41,227 nt of DNA from an uncultured Clostridia bacterium (lineage in GTDB: Bacteria > Bacillota > Clostridia > Christensenellales > Borkfalkiaceae). Of the stretch, positions 6,957 to 16,966 are shown piece by piece. The stretch's first letter is position 1, and every line of letters starts with the position of its first letter. The translations under genes were made by a program, and so were the position numbers. Under the pieces are notes generated by a model, which did not search any database, was not told where the DNA came from, and saw only the letters and a program-made list of their open reading frames with translations. Location: the NCBI GenBank assembly GCA_947631465.1, contig CANRLK010000013.1, positions 1 through 41,227 of the forward strand. Direction: 5' to 3'.

Positions 6957-8066
6957 ATGGACGTTGCCCCATCTTCGGACATAGCCCCATACCTGCTCGC
7001 CGTGCGAAGCGGCACGGCAGTCGTACTCATTCTTGTTCTCATTGTTCTCATATTGCTTTCGGGGTGTTTTAGCGCGACCGAGACGGCTTATACGAGCTAT
7101 TCCACCGTCCGCATGCGCCGTATCGCCGCGAAAAAGCGTTCTGCGCGTCTCGCGCTCAAACTCAGCGAAGATTACAACAAGGTCTTGACGACGCTGCTCA
7201 TCGGAAACAACATCGTCAACATTGCCGCCGCGTCCATCGCGACCGTTCTCTTTACGTCCGTTTTGGGCGAGGATTTAGGTCCGACGATCTCGACCGTCGT
7301 TTTGACCGTCGCCGTTCTCATCTTCGGCGAAGTCACGCCCAAGACCCTCGCCAAGGAATCGCCCGAACGCTTTGCGCGCTTTGCGGCCTATCCGCTGTAT
7401 CTTTTCATGTGCGTGTGCACGCCGTTCAACTTTATCTTCAACGTCTGGAAAAAATTCATCTTCCTCTTATTCGGGCTCAACAAAAAGAAGCCGAAATACA
7501 CCGAAGAAGAGTTCAAAATGCTCGTCACCGACGTCAAGGACGAGGGAGTCCTTAACGAGACCGAGCACGATCTCATCACCAAGACGCTGCGCTATGACGA
7601 ACTTCACGTCGGCTCGTGCATGATCCCGCTCGATCGGGTGATCGCCGTCGAGATCCGCGACGATTCCCGCCTCGTATACCGCCTCTTCCGCGAGACCAAC
7701 TTCTCGCGCATTCCCGTCTATAAGGGGACGAAGCAGAGCGTCATTGGCATCCTGTACCGCGCCGATTTCTATGAAAATCTTCTGGCGGGCAGGACCAACT
7801 TTGAAAACATCGTCCGTCCCGTCTCCTATACGACGGCGGACATCAAGCTCTCGGAGCTCATGAAACGCATGCAGACCATGCGCGAACACATGATGATCGT
7901 CGGCTCTGCGGGCAACGCCTTGGGGCTCATCACGCGCGAGGACATCATCGAAGAGCTCGTCGGCGACGTCGACGACAAGTACGATCTCACGCCCATCACG
8001 TCGCCCTTGCAGCCGTTCATTCCCGAACCCGAAACGCCCGTCGCCGTGGACGAAACGGAGGAATGA
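6957..8066 (+). CDS. CNNM/CBS-domain protein (HlyC/CorC family)
   Basis: A 369-aa membrane protein of the CNNM (DUF21) plus CBS family, linked to magnesium or other divalent-cation transport; several members were first called haemolysins. Residues 18-40 form a long first helix, followed by SGCFSATETAYTS, the conserved CNNM motif, and further helices to about 165. A cytoplasmic CBS pair follows (VGSCMIPLDRVIAVE; REDIIEELVGDVDDKYD). The usual C-terminal CorC_HlyC domain is missing, since the protein ends about 25 aa after the CBS pair. ATG 6957 has AAGGAG 15 nt upstream, an unusually long gap. Substrate and direction of transport are unknown. Confidence 0.85.
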   Translation: MDVAPSSDIAPYLLAVRSGTAVVLILVLIVLILLSGCFSATETAYTSYSTVRMRRIAAKKRSARLALKLSEDYNKVLTTLLIGNNIVNIAAASIATVLFTSVLGEDLGPTISTVVLTVAVLIFGEVTPKTLAKESPERFARFAAYPLYLFMCVCTPFNFIFNVWKKFIFLLFGLNKKKPKYTEEEFKMLVTDVKDEGVLNETEHDLITKTLRYDELHVGSCMIPLDRVIAVEIRDDSRLVYRLFRETNFSRIPVYKGTKQSVIGILYRADFYENLLAGRTNFENIVRPVSYTTADIKLSELMKRMQTMREHMMIVGSAGNALGLITREDIIEELVGDVDDKYDLTPITSPLQPFIPEPETPVAVDETEE

Positions 8067-8094
8067 CCCCGTTCTTTCGAACGAAACCTTTCAG

Positions 8095-8117
8095 CCGCTC
8101 TGCAAAGAGCGGTTTTT
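8095..8117 (+). terminator. Terminator after the CNNM gene
   Basis: CCGCTCT (8095-8101), a GCAA tetraloop and AGAGCGG (8106-8112), followed by TTTTT. Confidence 0.9.
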
Positions 8118-8156
8118 ATCGTCAAAAATCATCATTTTACCATGGAGAGGGGAGAT

Positions 8157-9317
8157 ATGGAACTCTTGATCCCATGCGCCTTCGGGCTTGAAAAGACCGT
8201 CAAGCGCCAGATCATCGCGCTCGGCTACGGCAATTGTCCCGCGCAAAACGGACGCATTCTCGTAAAAGACGCCGATCTTTGCGACGTCGCCCGCTTGAAC
8301 GTCTTTCTGCGTTCGGGCGAGCGGGTGCTCTTGAAGTTGGGCGAGTTTCGCGCCGAGACCTTCGACGAGCTCTATGACGGCGTTTTTTCGCTGCCCTTTG
8401 AGGAGTATTTGACCCGCCACAGCAAGATCTTGATGGACGGAAAGTGCTATAAGAGCACGCTTATGGCGGTGAAGGCGTGCGGCGGGGTCGCAAAAAAGGC
8501 GATCGTGAGCCGCCTTCGCGACAAACTCCGCGCGAGCTCGTTCGACGAGCGGGGAGAGCGCGTCATCGTCGGCGTTTCGGTCTTTGAAAACGTCGTGACG
8601 GTCACCCTCGACACGTCTGGCGAAGGACTGCATAAGCGCGGCTATCGCATTCTTCCCTACGAAGCGCCCTTGAAGGAGACGGTCGCCTCGTCCATGGTCG
8701 AAAGCAGCGTCTATCGCGCGGGGAAGCCGTTTGCGGACCTCTTTTGCGGCAGCGGGACGATCCCGATCGAAGCCGCGCTCTACGCCCTCAACCTCGCGCC
8801 CGGGCGGCACAGAGCCTTTGATTTCACCGCTTGGAAGAACACGCCCAAGGACATTTTGAACAGGGCGTTCGAAGAGGCGGACGACGTGCGCGTCCGAACG
8901 AAAACGGGGCTCGGGCTCATCGGGTCGGACATTTCGCCGAAGGCGATCGAGACCGCAAAATTTCATGCAAAGCGGGCGGGCGTTGAAGAGCACATTACCT
9001 TTACCTGCGCCGATATGCGCACGTTTCGCTCGCAGGAAAAGTACGGGGTGATGATCTCCAACCCGCCCTACGGCGAGCGGCTCGAAAAGGGGACAGACCT
9101 TTTTGCGCTCTACCGCGATTTTGCCAAGGCGTTTCGCGCGCTCGGCGATTGGAGCTGTTATTTTCTCTCGGGCTTTTCGGGCGCGGAGCGGGCGTTCGGG
9201 CGGCAGGCGGACAAGCGGAAAAAGCTCTTCAACGCCAATTTGGAGTGCGGATTTTACGGCTATCTCGGCGCAAAACCGCCCAAGGGGTATGAAAATCCCT
9301 CGAAAAATGAAAACTAA
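8157..9317 (+). CDS. THUMP-domain class I rRNA methyltransferase
   Basis: A 386-aa protein of the RlmL/YpsC-like family, which makes N2-methylguanosine in rRNA using SAM. The N-terminal half is the ferredoxin-like plus THUMP RNA-binding region (FGLEKTVKRQIIALGY at 9-24). The methyltransferase domain has motif I DLFCGSGTIPIEAA, an acidic SDISPKAIE segment and the catalytic SNPPYGERL. There is no second methyltransferase domain, so it corresponds to the N-terminal half of E. coli RlmKL. ATG 8157 is chosen over ATG 8142 because GGAGAGG (8144-8150) is 6 nt upstream. The exact target base is not deducible. Confidence 0.88.
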   Translation: MELLIPCAFGLEKTVKRQIIALGYGNCPAQNGRILVKDADLCDVARLNVFLRSGERVLLKLGEFRAETFDELYDGVFSLPFEEYLTRHSKILMDGKCYKSTLMAVKACGGVAKKAIVSRLRDKLRASSFDERGERVIVGVSVFENVVTVTLDTSGEGLHKRGYRILPYEAPLKETVASSMVESSVYRAGKPFADLFCGSGTIPIEAALYALNLAPGRHRAFDFTAWKNTPKDILNRAFEEADDVRVRTKTGLGLIGSDISPKAIETAKFHAKRAGVEEHITFTCADMRTFRSQEKYGVMISNPPYGERLEKGTDLFALYRDFAKAFRALGDWSCYFLSGFSGAERAFGRQADKRKKLFNANLECGFYGYLGAKPPKGYENPSKNEN

Positions 9318-9338
9318 ATAAAAAATGTGCTTTCACGG

Positions 9339-9382
9339 TTGACAAGGTGAATAAATATTGGGTATAATAAACGTGATATACC
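9339..9382 (+). promoter_or_regulatory. Promoter of the ABC exporter with overlapping inverted repeat
   Basis: TTGACA (9339-9344), 18 bp, TATAAT (9363-9368). A GGTATA (9361-9366) / TATACC (9377-9382) inverted repeat with a 10-bp gap covers the -10 and start-site region, the usual place for a repressor operator. No regulator gene is adjacent. Confidence 0.7.
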
Positions 9383-9410
9383 AAATGTTGGAAACCATAA
9401 GGCGGTCGCT

Positions 9411-12101
9411 ATGCTCAAATTAAAAGGGATCAAAAAGGATTATAAAGTCGCGGACGGATATGTCCACGCATTGAAGGGGATCGACCTCGACTTCCGCAAG
9501 AATGAGTTCGTCTGCATTCTCGGGCAGTCGGGCTGCGGTAAAACCACTCTTCTCAATATCATCGGCGGGCTCGACCACTACACGGAGGGCGATCTCATCG
9601 TACAGGGCAAGTCCACGAAGAATTTCAAGGACCGCGATTGGGACGTCTACCGCAACCACAGAATCGGGTTTGTTTTCCAAAGCTATAACCTCATTCCTCA
9701 TCAGACGGTACTCGGCAACGTCGAACTCGCGCTCACGATCGCGGGCATCGGCAGAGAGGAACGCCGCAAAAGAGCCGTCGAAGCCCTCGAACGGGTCGGG
9801 CTCGAAAACGAGATCAACAAGCACCCGAACCAGCTCTCGGGCGGGCAGATGCAGCGGGTCGCGATTGCGCGGGCGCTCGTCAACAATCCCGACATCCTGC
9901 TTGCGGACGAACCGACGGGCGCGCTCGACTCCAAGACGAGCGTGCAGATCATGGACCTCATCCGCGAGATCTCGGGCGAACGGCTCGTCATCATGGTCAC
10001 CCACAACCCCGAACTCGCGGAGGAATACGCAACGCGGATCGTCAGATTGAAGGACGGTCTCGTCGAGTCCGACTCCGCGCCCTACGATTCAACGGGCGAA
10101 GAGGAGCAGTGGAACGTTTCGCGCGAATTGGAGACGATCCAAGCGGCGCAAGCGGAGCAAGAGGGCAATGGAAAGCGCAAGAAGAGCAAAAAAGCGCGCG
10201 CCCGCATGAGCCTTCTCACTTCCCTTGCACTGTCCGCGAGAAATCTTCTGACCAAGAAGGGGAGAACGATCTTAACTTCGGTCGCAGGGAGCATCGGCAT
10301 TATCAGCGTCTCGCTCGTCTTGGCGCTTTCGAGCGGCTTTAACAACTACATCCGCCGCACGGAAGAGGATATGCTCTCCTATTATCCGCTCTCGATCTCC
10401 GAGAACACCTTCGACATGACAGCGGTCATGGGCAATATCATGAGCGCCAATGAAATGCCCGACATGTCCAATTTGCAGGATAAGGCGTATGTCAACTCCT
10501 TTTTGACGGGGCTCGCGCAGAAAATGGCGGTCACGAACGACATCAGCGAGGAATACCTCGACTACATCGGAAAAATGGACCCGTCCCTCGTCAATACCGT
10601 GCAATACAGCTACGGCGCGGGGCTCTCGGACAACTTGTTCACGAGCGTCACGGTCGGCGGTATCAACGACGAGATCAAGGAAGAGACCGTAAGAAATTTC
10701 TCCATTTCCCAGCTCAAAGCCTTCTACATCAGCGAACTGAGAACGTACGCCCCGAGCTATAACAACCTCTTGGGCATGGCGGACTTTTTCGGGAACATCG
10801 TCCATAAAATGCCCGGAACGGCGGATACGACCGCGGACGACTACGGCGATTTTGTCCTTTCGCAGTACGACGTGATCGGCGAAAACGCCCATTTCCCGCA
10901 GAACGCGAACGAGATCGCGCTCGTCGTCGGCGAGGACAACCGGATCACCGATATGACCGCCGCACAGCTCGGGATATTGAGTGAAAAAGTGTTTATCTCG
11001 CCCTTCCTCGAAGAGAACGGCACGGCGGAAGAGGAGTGGGATCACCTCATCGACCTTGGCGACATCATCGGCAAGAAGTACATTCTCTATTTCAACGACG
11101 AAGTCTACAAGGAGACGGGGGAGCTGCCCATGACGGGCGGGTATCCGTTTGAATATAACGGTGAAAAAGAGACGCTTGCCGCAAACGGCGAAGAGGGGAT
11201 CGAACTCACCGTCACGGCGATTCTGCGCCTCAAAGAAGGATTCACCTACGGCTGCCTCACGGAAGGGCTCAACATCACCGAAGAGGCGACCATGCAATAC
11301 ATCGAAAAGAACATGCAGTCCAAGATCGTGCAGTGGCTCAAAAGCGACAGTGCAAAAGTTCCCAAAGAGCTCATCGACCGCTACGGCGCGGTCATGGAAA
11401 TTCCTTCGGGGATCGACCTTTACTTCTCGCCCGCAGCGCACTTAAACGATGAGAACGGCTTTTTCAGCGCGGGAACGATGAGCTTCACTTACAGCATTGA
11501 CTCGGTCACGCGGCTGCTCGGCGGCGACAATACGCCAAACGCGCTCTCGATCTATCCCAAGGATTTCGACACGAAAGAGGACGTCTTAGCCTATCTTGAC
11601 TCTTGGAACGAGCTCGAAACGACCGATGAAAGCGAGAAGATCACCTATACCGACACGGTGGGGCTGCTCATGGGCATGGTGCAGACCATGCTCGACGTCA
11701 TCACCTACGTCTTGGTGGCGTTCACCGCGATCTCGCTCGTCGTCTCGTCCGTCATGATCGGAATCATCACCTACGTTTCGGTCGTCGAACGGGTCAAGGA
11801 GATCGGCGTTCTGAGATCCTTGGGCGCGAGGAAACAGGACATCAAGAACCTGTTCAACGCCGAGACCTTTATCATCGGGCTTACCGCGGGCTTGATCGGC
11901 GCTGCCGTCACATACCTCTTGGAGATCCCGATCAACGCGATCATCTTTGCGCTCTCGGGCATTTCGGGCATCGCGTCGCTCCCGATCTTGACCGCAGGGA
12001 TCATGGTGCTCATCAGCGTCGGATTGACCCTCATCTCGGGCTTGATCCCCGCATCCGCCGCCGCCAAGAAAGACCCCGTCATCGCCCTTCGTACCGAATA
12101 A
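9411..12101 (+). CDS. ABC transporter with fused ATPase and FtsX/MacB-type permease
   Basis: An 896-aa fusion. Residues 1-225 are a LolD/MacB-type ATPase: Walker [10 protein letters not shown] (38-46), Q-loop VFQSYN, signature LSGGQMQR (142-149), Walker [10 protein letters not shown] (162-170), H-loop TH. A charged linker rich in Glu and Lys leads to a helix near 285-310, a large extracytoplasmic region of about 430 aa, and three C-terminal helices of the FtsX type (from about residue 770) with [17 protein letters not shown] between them. Such mechanotransmission or export systems handle peptides, antibiotics or lipoproteins; the substrate here is unknown. It is translated from ATG 9411 after a TAAGGCGG sequence. 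The gene is monocistronic or joined to the small ORF downstream. Confidence 0.92.
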   Translation: MLKLKGIKKDYKVADGYVHALKGIDLDFRKNEFVCILGQSGCGKTTLLNIIGGLDHYTEGDLIVQGKSTKNFKDRDWDVYRNHRIGFVFQSYNLIPHQTVLGNVELALTIAGIGREERRKRAVEALERVGLENEINKHPNQLSGGQMQRVAIARALVNNPDILLADEPTGALDSKTSVQIMDLIREISGERLVIMVTHNPELAEEYATRIVRLKDGLVESDSAPYDSTGEEEQWNVSRELETIQAAQAEQEGNGKRKKSKKARARMSLLTSLALSARNLLTKKGRTILTSVAGSIGIISVSLVLALSSGFNNYIRRTEEDMLSYYPLSISENTFDMTAVMGNIMSANEMPDMSNLQDKAYVNSFLTGLAQKMAVTNDISEEYLDYIGKMDPSLVNTVQYSYGAGLSDNLFTSVTVGGINDEIKEETVRNFSISQLKAFYISELRTYAPSYNNLLGMADFFGNIVHKMPGTADTTADDYGDFVLSQYDVIGENAHFPQNANEIALVVGEDNRITDMTAAQLGILSEKVFISPFLEENGTAEEEWDHLIDLGDIIGKKYILYFNDEVYKETGELPMTGGYPFEYNGEKETLAANGEEGIELTVTAILRLKEGFTYGCLTEGLNITEEATMQYIEKNMQSKIVQWLKSDSAKVPKELIDRYGAVMEIPSGIDLYFSPAAHLNDENGFFSAGTMSFTYSIDSVTRLLGGDNTPNALSIYPKDFDTKEDVLAYLDSWNELETTDESEKITYTDTVGLLMGMVQTMLDVITYVLVAFTAISLVVSSVMIGIITYVSVVERVKEIGVLRSLGARKQDIKNLFNAETFIIGLTAGLIGAAVTYLLEIPINAIIFALSGISGIASLPILTAGIMVLISVGLTLISGLIPASAAAKKDPVIALRTE

Positions 12102-12190
12102 CAACATTTTTCAAGAGGTTGAGGGCGCGGCAGAATAAAAGGGGAGCGGTTTGGGCATACTGACCTCAAACGACGAAGTGCGAGGTGTCT

Positions 12191-12268
12191 ATGTCAAAAA
12201 AACAGAAACTTCCGAAACTCACCGACGAAGAATACGAAGAGTATTTGCGATCTCTGCTCAAAAAATGA
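12191..12268 (+). CDS. Small 25-aa ORF between the ABC gene and a terminator
   Basis: ATG 12191 to TGA 12268 encodes 25 residues, MSKKQKLPKL followed by an acidic helix-like stretch TDEEYEEYLRSLLKK. A weak Shine-Dalgarno (GAGGTG, 12183-12188) lies 2-7 nt upstream. The terminator begins 14 bp after the stop, as expected of a real last gene. The TDEEYEEY pattern is amphipathic and charged, with no membrane segment. No family is recognised. It is 90 bp after the ABC exporter and may share its transcript. Confidence 0.5.
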   Translation: MSKKQKLPKLTDEEYEEYLRSLLKK

Positions 12269-12281
12269 CTTATCAAAAAAC

Positions 12282-12312
12282 GGAAAAGCCGAGGAAACTC
12301 CTCGGTTTTTCC
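12282..12312 (+). terminator. Terminator after the 25-aa ORF
   Basis: CCGAGGA (12289-12295), loop AAC, TCCTCGG (12299-12305), extended outward by a G-T pair, AAAA/TTTT and GG/CC. The run TTTTT lies in the 3' arm. Because the arms are A- and T-rich it could work on both strands. Confidence 0.8.
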
Positions 12313-12698
12313 ATATATCGTTTACGGCGCGGCGAACGGGATGCCTTTTCTTGCGGCGAATGGGGATATTCTTCCTTGCGTGAGGACGCCAATTTATTTG
12401 CCCCGTGCGGCATGCAGTGCTTTTCCTGAAATCATGGTGCTCTACGGCATTTTTTTGCGCCGAGCCTCCCTCATGGGGGAGCGAATGAAAAAATTTGAGG
12501 TCAAAAGACAAAGATATAACTATTCGCAAAATCACGGTTTTACGAAGAGTTGGGAAAGAAAACGGGGGGATACGGCATTTTCGACGGTTTGCCTGCTTTT
12601 CGTGTGTGCTTTTCGTCGTCGCGCAGATGATTTAACGAGATATTGCCGCCGTGAGATTTGACAAATGATTCTCGGACGGTTTCTCACATGATCTTTGT
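12313..12698. other. 386-bp gap with no supported gene
   Basis: This stretch between the small ORF terminator and the end of the glycogen operon has no coding ORF with a ribosome site. A small hairpin (CTCCC TCATG GGGGAG, near 12467-12482) and an isolated TTGACA near 12657 without a -10 are present. I see no clear terminator for the glycogen operon here. Confidence 0.5.
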
Positions 12699-14519
12699 TT
12701 ACGCTTCGCTTAAAACTGCAACGGTGTGCGGTTCGATGTTGAAATGCGACGCATAGTTTGTCTCGCTCAGCTCCTCGAAGAACGGCTTATCGAGTTCCGC
12801 GTAAAATTTGCCAGAAGAATGGTTCACGATGACATAGACGGCTTTGTCCTCAAATTTCCGCTCGAAGGCGAAGATCCCGCCGTCTGCGTAAATTTCGCGG
12901 TAAACGCCTTGGGCAAAGACGGCGCGATGTTTTTGTCGGATCTCTCCGAGTTTTCGATAAAATCCGACAAGATCTTCCCTGAGGTGTTCCCAATCGAAGC
13001 AGGCGCGGCAGAACGGGTCTTTGCCGCCTTCCATGCCGTTTTCGTCGCCGTAATAAATACAGGGAACGCCCGGCAGCGTAAATTGCAGCGTTGCCGCGAT
13101 TTTCAGCCGATTTTCCGCCAATTGCCGCTGCGTGCCCGTAAGGCGCATTTTGGACGCCGTCTCCTTGTCCACGTCGCAGTTTAAGCCGCCGAGCACCGTC
13201 AAAATACGCGGCGTGTCGTGCGTCGAGAGAAGGTCCATGCACACGTCGAGCGCGTCCTTCGGATAATGATCGATGAGCCGTGCGAGCGTTTCGCGCAGTG
13301 CCTCGCAGTTTCCCGTGACGGCAAAGCCCACGATCGCATCTTTCAACGGATAGTTCATCACGCCGTCGAGCTCTTCGCCTTGAAAATATTCCCGCCGTTT
13401 TTGATAGGAAATTTTGTCGGACGCGTCCTCCCAGACCTCGCCGAGCAGGACGGCGTTTTGATCGGTTTTTTTGACCGTTTTCCGCAATTCCTTCAAAAAA
13501 TCGTCGGGAAGTTCGTCCACGACGTCGAGGCGCAATCCCTTGACCCCAAGCCCGAGAAGATACCGCAAAACGCCGTCTTTTCCGAACAGAAATTTGCGGT
13601 ACTTTGGATCGCTCTTGTTGACCGCGGGCAGCGTATCGATCTGCCACCAGCAGTCGTAGGAGTTTGGATATTCAATAAAATGAAACCAAGAGAAGTAGGG
13701 GGATTTTTTGGATTGATATGCGCCGAGCGAGGGATAAGTGCCGAAACGGTTGAAATACACGCTGTCTGCGCCGACGTGGTTGAAAACGCCGTCCAAGATC
13801 AATTCGATTCCCGCGGAATTTGCGGCATGGACGAGCGCTTGAAAGTCCCCCACCGTCCCCAAAAGTTCGTCAAATTTGAAGAAATCGCCCGTATCGTAGC
13901 GATGGTTGGAATACGCCTCAAAGATCGGGTTCAGATAGATCGCCGTCACGCCGAGCGATTTGAGATATTCGATCTTGCCTTGGATGCCCTTGAAATTCCC
14001 ACCGAAAAAGTCGTTATTGAGCACTTTTCCCGCCTCATTCGGGCGAAATTCGGGCGTATCCCCCCACTTTTTTAAGACCCGCCTTCCGCCGTGATCGTCA
14101 AATCCGACGCTTTTATCGCGGCAGAACCTGTCGGGAAAGATCTGGTAGATCACTCCCCCTTTGAGCCATTCTGGCGTTTGGAATCCCGTTTCATAGACGG
14201 TCAGCTGCCACATTTTCTCGCCCCCCCAAGTCCCCTCTTGCAGCCTGCCGCAGGAGAGCCTCTTTCCCTCCACAAGGAACGCATAAAAATACAGTCCATT
14301 TTTGGAAAATTTCAAAGAAATTTCAAAAAAATCCTGCATTTTTTGCATGGGAAAGGTCAGAACTTCTTCCCCGTCTTTGCATAAGAGAAGCTCGGCGGCG
14401 TCGGGAAGGTTCTGTTGTTCGCCGTAGAAAAAGAGGCGAAGGGTGAGCGTTTTGCCCCGCTCGATCGCGCCGACCGTGCTCTTGCAGGCGGGGTCTAAGG
14501 AATTGAAATAGACGGTCAT
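12699..14519 (-). CDS. GH13 alpha-amylase-family glycosidase (neopullulanase-like)
   Basis: A 606-aa cytoplasmic enzyme with no signal peptide. Residues 1-110 form an N-terminal beta domain like those of neopullulanases and cyclomaltodextrinases. The barrel starts at GVIYQIFPDRF (122-132), with the GVFNH region at 244-248. The nucleophile is D332 (GLRLDVVDE), the acid/base E361 (GEVWED) and the third acid D435 (STHD). It should cut alpha-1,4 (possibly alpha-1,6) links in maltodextrins or limit dextrins. It is the last gene of the glycogen operon; its ATG lies 1 nt after the glgP stop (TGATATG), so the two are coupled. That suggests it finishes the limit dextrins left by GlgP. Confidence 0.9.
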   Translation of the reverse strand: MTVYFNSLDPACKSTVGAIERGKTLTLRLFFYGEQQNLPDAAELLLCKDGEEVLTFPMQKMQDFFEISLKFSKNGLYFYAFLVEGKRLSCGRLQEGTWGGEKMWQLTVYETGFQTPEWLKGGVIYQIFPDRFCRDKSVGFDDHGGRRVLKKWGDTPEFRPNEAGKVLNNDFFGGNFKGIQGKIEYLKSLGVTAIYLNPIFEAYSNHRYDTGDFFKFDELLGTVGDFQALVHAANSAGIELILDGVFNHVGADSVYFNRFGTYPSLGAYQSKKSPYFSWFHFIEYPNSYDCWWQIDTLPAVNKSDPKYRKFLFGKDGVLRYLLGLGVKGLRLDVVDELPDDFLKELRKTVKKTDQNAVLLGEVWEDASDKISYQKRREYFQGEELDGVMNYPLKDAIVGFAVTGNCEALRETLARLIDHYPKDALDVCMDLLSTHDTPRILTVLGGLNCDVDKETASKMRLTGTQRQLAENRLKIAATLQFTLPGVPCIYYGDENGMEGGKDPFCRACFDWEHLREDLVGFYRKLGEIRQKHRAVFAQGVYREIYADGGIFAFERKFEDKAVYVIVNHSSGKFYAELDKPFFEELSETNYASHFNIEPHTVAVLSEA

Positions 14520-14520
14520 A

Positions 14521-16953
14521 TCACTTTTTCAAGGGGGAAAGTCCCCAAATTTTATCCGCGTACTCTCTCACGCAGCGGTCTGCGGAGAAATATCCCGCGG
14601 CGGCAATGTTGTGCAGCGATTTTTTGTTCCATGCCCTTTTGTCGGTTTGATATAAGTTCGAGAGCGTGCGCTGCGTTTTTGAATACGATTCGAAGTCGCA
14701 AAGGCACATATAGGGGTCGGCGACGGGCGATTTGCGCAGAAGATAGTTCGAGATCTCGGCAAACGAGCAGCCGTTGAAGCCGACGATGAGCGATTCGATC
14801 ACTTTTCTGATCTCGGGATTTCGGTTGTAGTACGCGCTTGAATTGTACCCCCCTTTCCAAATTTCGCTCACTTCCTCCGCGGTCAAGCCGAAGATGAAGA
14901 TGTTGTCCTGCCCGACGCGCTCGGTCATTTCGACGTTCGCCCCGTCGAGCGTGCCGATCGTGAGCGCGCCGCCGAGCATGAATTTCATGTTGCCCGTCCC
15001 GCTCGCCTCTTTCCCGCAGAGCGAGATCTGTTCGGAAATTTCTGTCGCGGGCATGAGCTTTTCGGACATCGTCACATTATAGTTTTCAAGGAACACGACT
15101 TTGAGCTTTTTGGAGATCTCCTCGTGGCTTGCGATGTCCTCGGAGAGATAGCAGATGAGCTTGATGATCTGCTTTGCCATGTCGTATCCCGCCGCCGCCT
15201 TTGCCGCGAAGAGATAGGTCTTGGGCACGAAATCCATCGAAGGATCTTCTTTGAGCATGTTATATTCCTCGATGATGTGCAGCGCGTTCAAAAGCTGGCG
15301 CTTATACTCGTGCATGCGCTTTGCCTGGACGTCGAAGATCGTGTCGGGGTCTAAAAGGATCCCCTGCGTCTTTCGGACATAATCGGAGAGCCTGCATTTA
15401 TTTTCGCGCTTGATCTCGCCCAAACGGCGGAGGACGGAGTCGTCGTTTTCGAACCTTGCAAAGTTCTGCAACTTTTCGGCGTCCTTGACGAACCCGTCGC
15501 CGATACACTCTTGAAGCAGCGAGAAAAGCGCGGGATTGGATTGGTCGAGCCAACGGCGGTGCGCGATGCCGTTCGTGATGAACGAGAACTTTTGGGGGGT
15601 ATAGTCGTTGAAATCCGAAAAGACGCTCTCCTTGATGATCTTGCCGTGCAGTTCGGAGACGCCGTTCACGCTGTGCGCGCCGTGGATACAGAGATTTGCC
15701 ATGCGCACGAGCCCGTGCGACAAGATCGACATGCGCGAGATCTTGTTCCAATCGCCCGGGAACGCCTTCCAGAGGTCCTCGCAGAAACGGCGGTTGATCT
15801 CCTTTAAGATGGAATGGATGCGCGGCAGAATGCGCGCGACAAGGCTCTCCTGCCATGTTTCGAGCGCCTCGGAAAGAACGGTATGGTTGGTGTAGGCGAT
15901 ACAGCTCGTCGTGAGCGCCCAAGCCGTGTCCCAATCCAAGCAATTCTCGTCGACGAGAATGCGCATGAGTTCGGGGATCGCAAGCGCGGGATGGGTGTCA
16001 TTGATATGGATGGCGGCGAGCTGCGGAAGCAGCATGAGCGAACCGTAGCGGCGTTTATGGTCGGAGATGATACATTGCAGGGACGCCGAAACGAGAAAAT
16101 ATTGCTGCCGAAGCCGAAGGGACTTCCCCTCGATGTGATTGTCCGACGGATATAAAACTTTGGAGATGAGCTCCGCTTCGTTCCCGAAGCGCATAGCGGC
16201 TTGATAGTCCCCCCGCGAGAAGAGGTCCATATCGAAGGTGTTCTCCGCGCGCGAACGCCAAAGCCGAAGCACGCTTACCGCCTTGGAATCCTTCCCCGAG
16301 ACCATCATGTCGTACGCCGTCGCCTCGACTTCCGTCGCATTTTTATAGATCGTCTCCATGCCGTGTGAGGTCCATTTTTCCTCGATCTCCCCGTCGAAGC
16401 GCACGGTAAATTGCTTATCCGTGCGCTGGAAGAGCCAACACTCTCCCCCGGGAAGCCAGACGTCGGGCATTTCGATCTGCCAGCCGTCCACGATCTTCTG
16501 CTTGAACAGCCCGTATTCATAGCAAATGGAAAACCCCATCGCGGGATAGTCTTGGGTCGCAAGTGCGTCCAAAAAACAGGCGGCAAGCCGTCCGAGCCCG
16601 CCGTTCCCAAGCCCTGCGTCGGGCTCTTCCTCATACAGCTCTTCGAGCGTAAAGGGCAGTTTCAGCCCCTTCATCGCCCCGAGAAGCGCGTCCTCAATGC
16701 CGAGATTGTAGACGTTGTTTTTGAGCGAACGCCCCAAGAGAAATTCCATGCAGAGATAATAGACCCGCTTCATGTGCGCGCTCTTTGTCTCGGTATGGAA
16801 GCGGCGGTGCTTCTCGATCAGAAGGTCTCTCACCCCCGAGGCGATCGCTTGATAGAGCTGTTCGCGCGTCGCCTCCATGGGTGTGACCCCGAAATAGCGG
16901 GAGAGCTTTCCGCTGATGATGTGTTTGAAGTCTTGTTCGGTATATTTTGCCAA
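14521..16953 (-). CDS. glgP: Glycogen/maltodextrin phosphorylase
   Basis: An 810-aa PLP enzyme (GT35) that releases glucose-1-phosphate from alpha-1,4-glucan. It shows YYLCMEFLLGRSLKNN near the N-terminus, EPDAGLGNGGLGRLAACFLD, RMHEYKRQLLN and the PLP-lysine region EASGTGNMKFMLGGA, all intact. The length is normal for bacterial GlgP. The start ATG 16953 has GGAGAG upstream and lies 13 bp after the glgA stop. Encoding breakdown with synthesis suggests that glycogen is a working carbon buffer here. Confidence 0.97.
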   Translation of the reverse strand: MAKYTEQDFKHIISGKLSRYFGVTPMEATREQLYQAIASGVRDLLIEKHRRFHTETKSAHMKRVYYLCMEFLLGRSLKNNVYNLGIEDALLGAMKGLKLPFTLEELYEEEPDAGLGNGGLGRLAACFLDALATQDYPAMGFSICYEYGLFKQKIVDGWQIEMPDVWLPGGECWLFQRTDKQFTVRFDGEIEEKWTSHGMETIYKNATEVEATAYDMMVSGKDSKAVSVLRLWRSRAENTFDMDLFSRGDYQAAMRFGNEAELISKVLYPSDNHIEGKSLRLRQQYFLVSASLQCIISDHKRRYGSLMLLPQLAAIHINDTHPALAIPELMRILVDENCLDWDTAWALTTSCIAYTNHTVLSEALETWQESLVARILPRIHSILKEINRRFCEDLWKAFPGDWNKISRMSILSHGLVRMANLCIHGAHSVNGVSELHGKIIKESVFSDFNDYTPQKFSFITNGIAHRRWLDQSNPALFSLLQECIGDGFVKDAEKLQNFARFENDDSVLRRLGEIKRENKCRLSDYVRKTQGILLDPDTIFDVQAKRMHEYKRQLLNALHIIEEYNMLKEDPSMDFVPKTYLFAAKAAAGYDMAKQIIKLICYLSEDIASHEEISKKLKVVFLENYNVTMSEKLMPATEISEQISLCGKEASGTGNMKFMLGGALTIGTLDGANVEMTERVGQDNIFIFGLTAEEVSEIWKGGYNSSAYYNRNPEIRKVIESLIVGFNGCSFAEISNYLLRKSPVADPYMCLCDFESYSKTQRTLSNLYQTDKRAWNKKSLHNIAAAGYFSADRCVREYADKIWGLSPLKK

Positions 16954-16966
16954 GGTCTCTCCTTTT

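Noticed and set aside
8091-8993. 300-aa minus-strand ORF opposite the THUMP methyltransferase
   Set aside because: Antisense shadow of a gene with clear motifs; its start lies within the coding sequence.
10272-11441. 389-aa minus-strand ORF opposite the ABC permease
   Set aside because: Antisense shadow; composition rich in Asp, Val, His, Arg and no recognisable domain.
12341-12661. 106-aa plus-strand ORF in the 12.3-12.7 kb gap
   Set aside because: No ribosome site or promoter, low-complexity Arg-rich end, no family; treated as non-coding.
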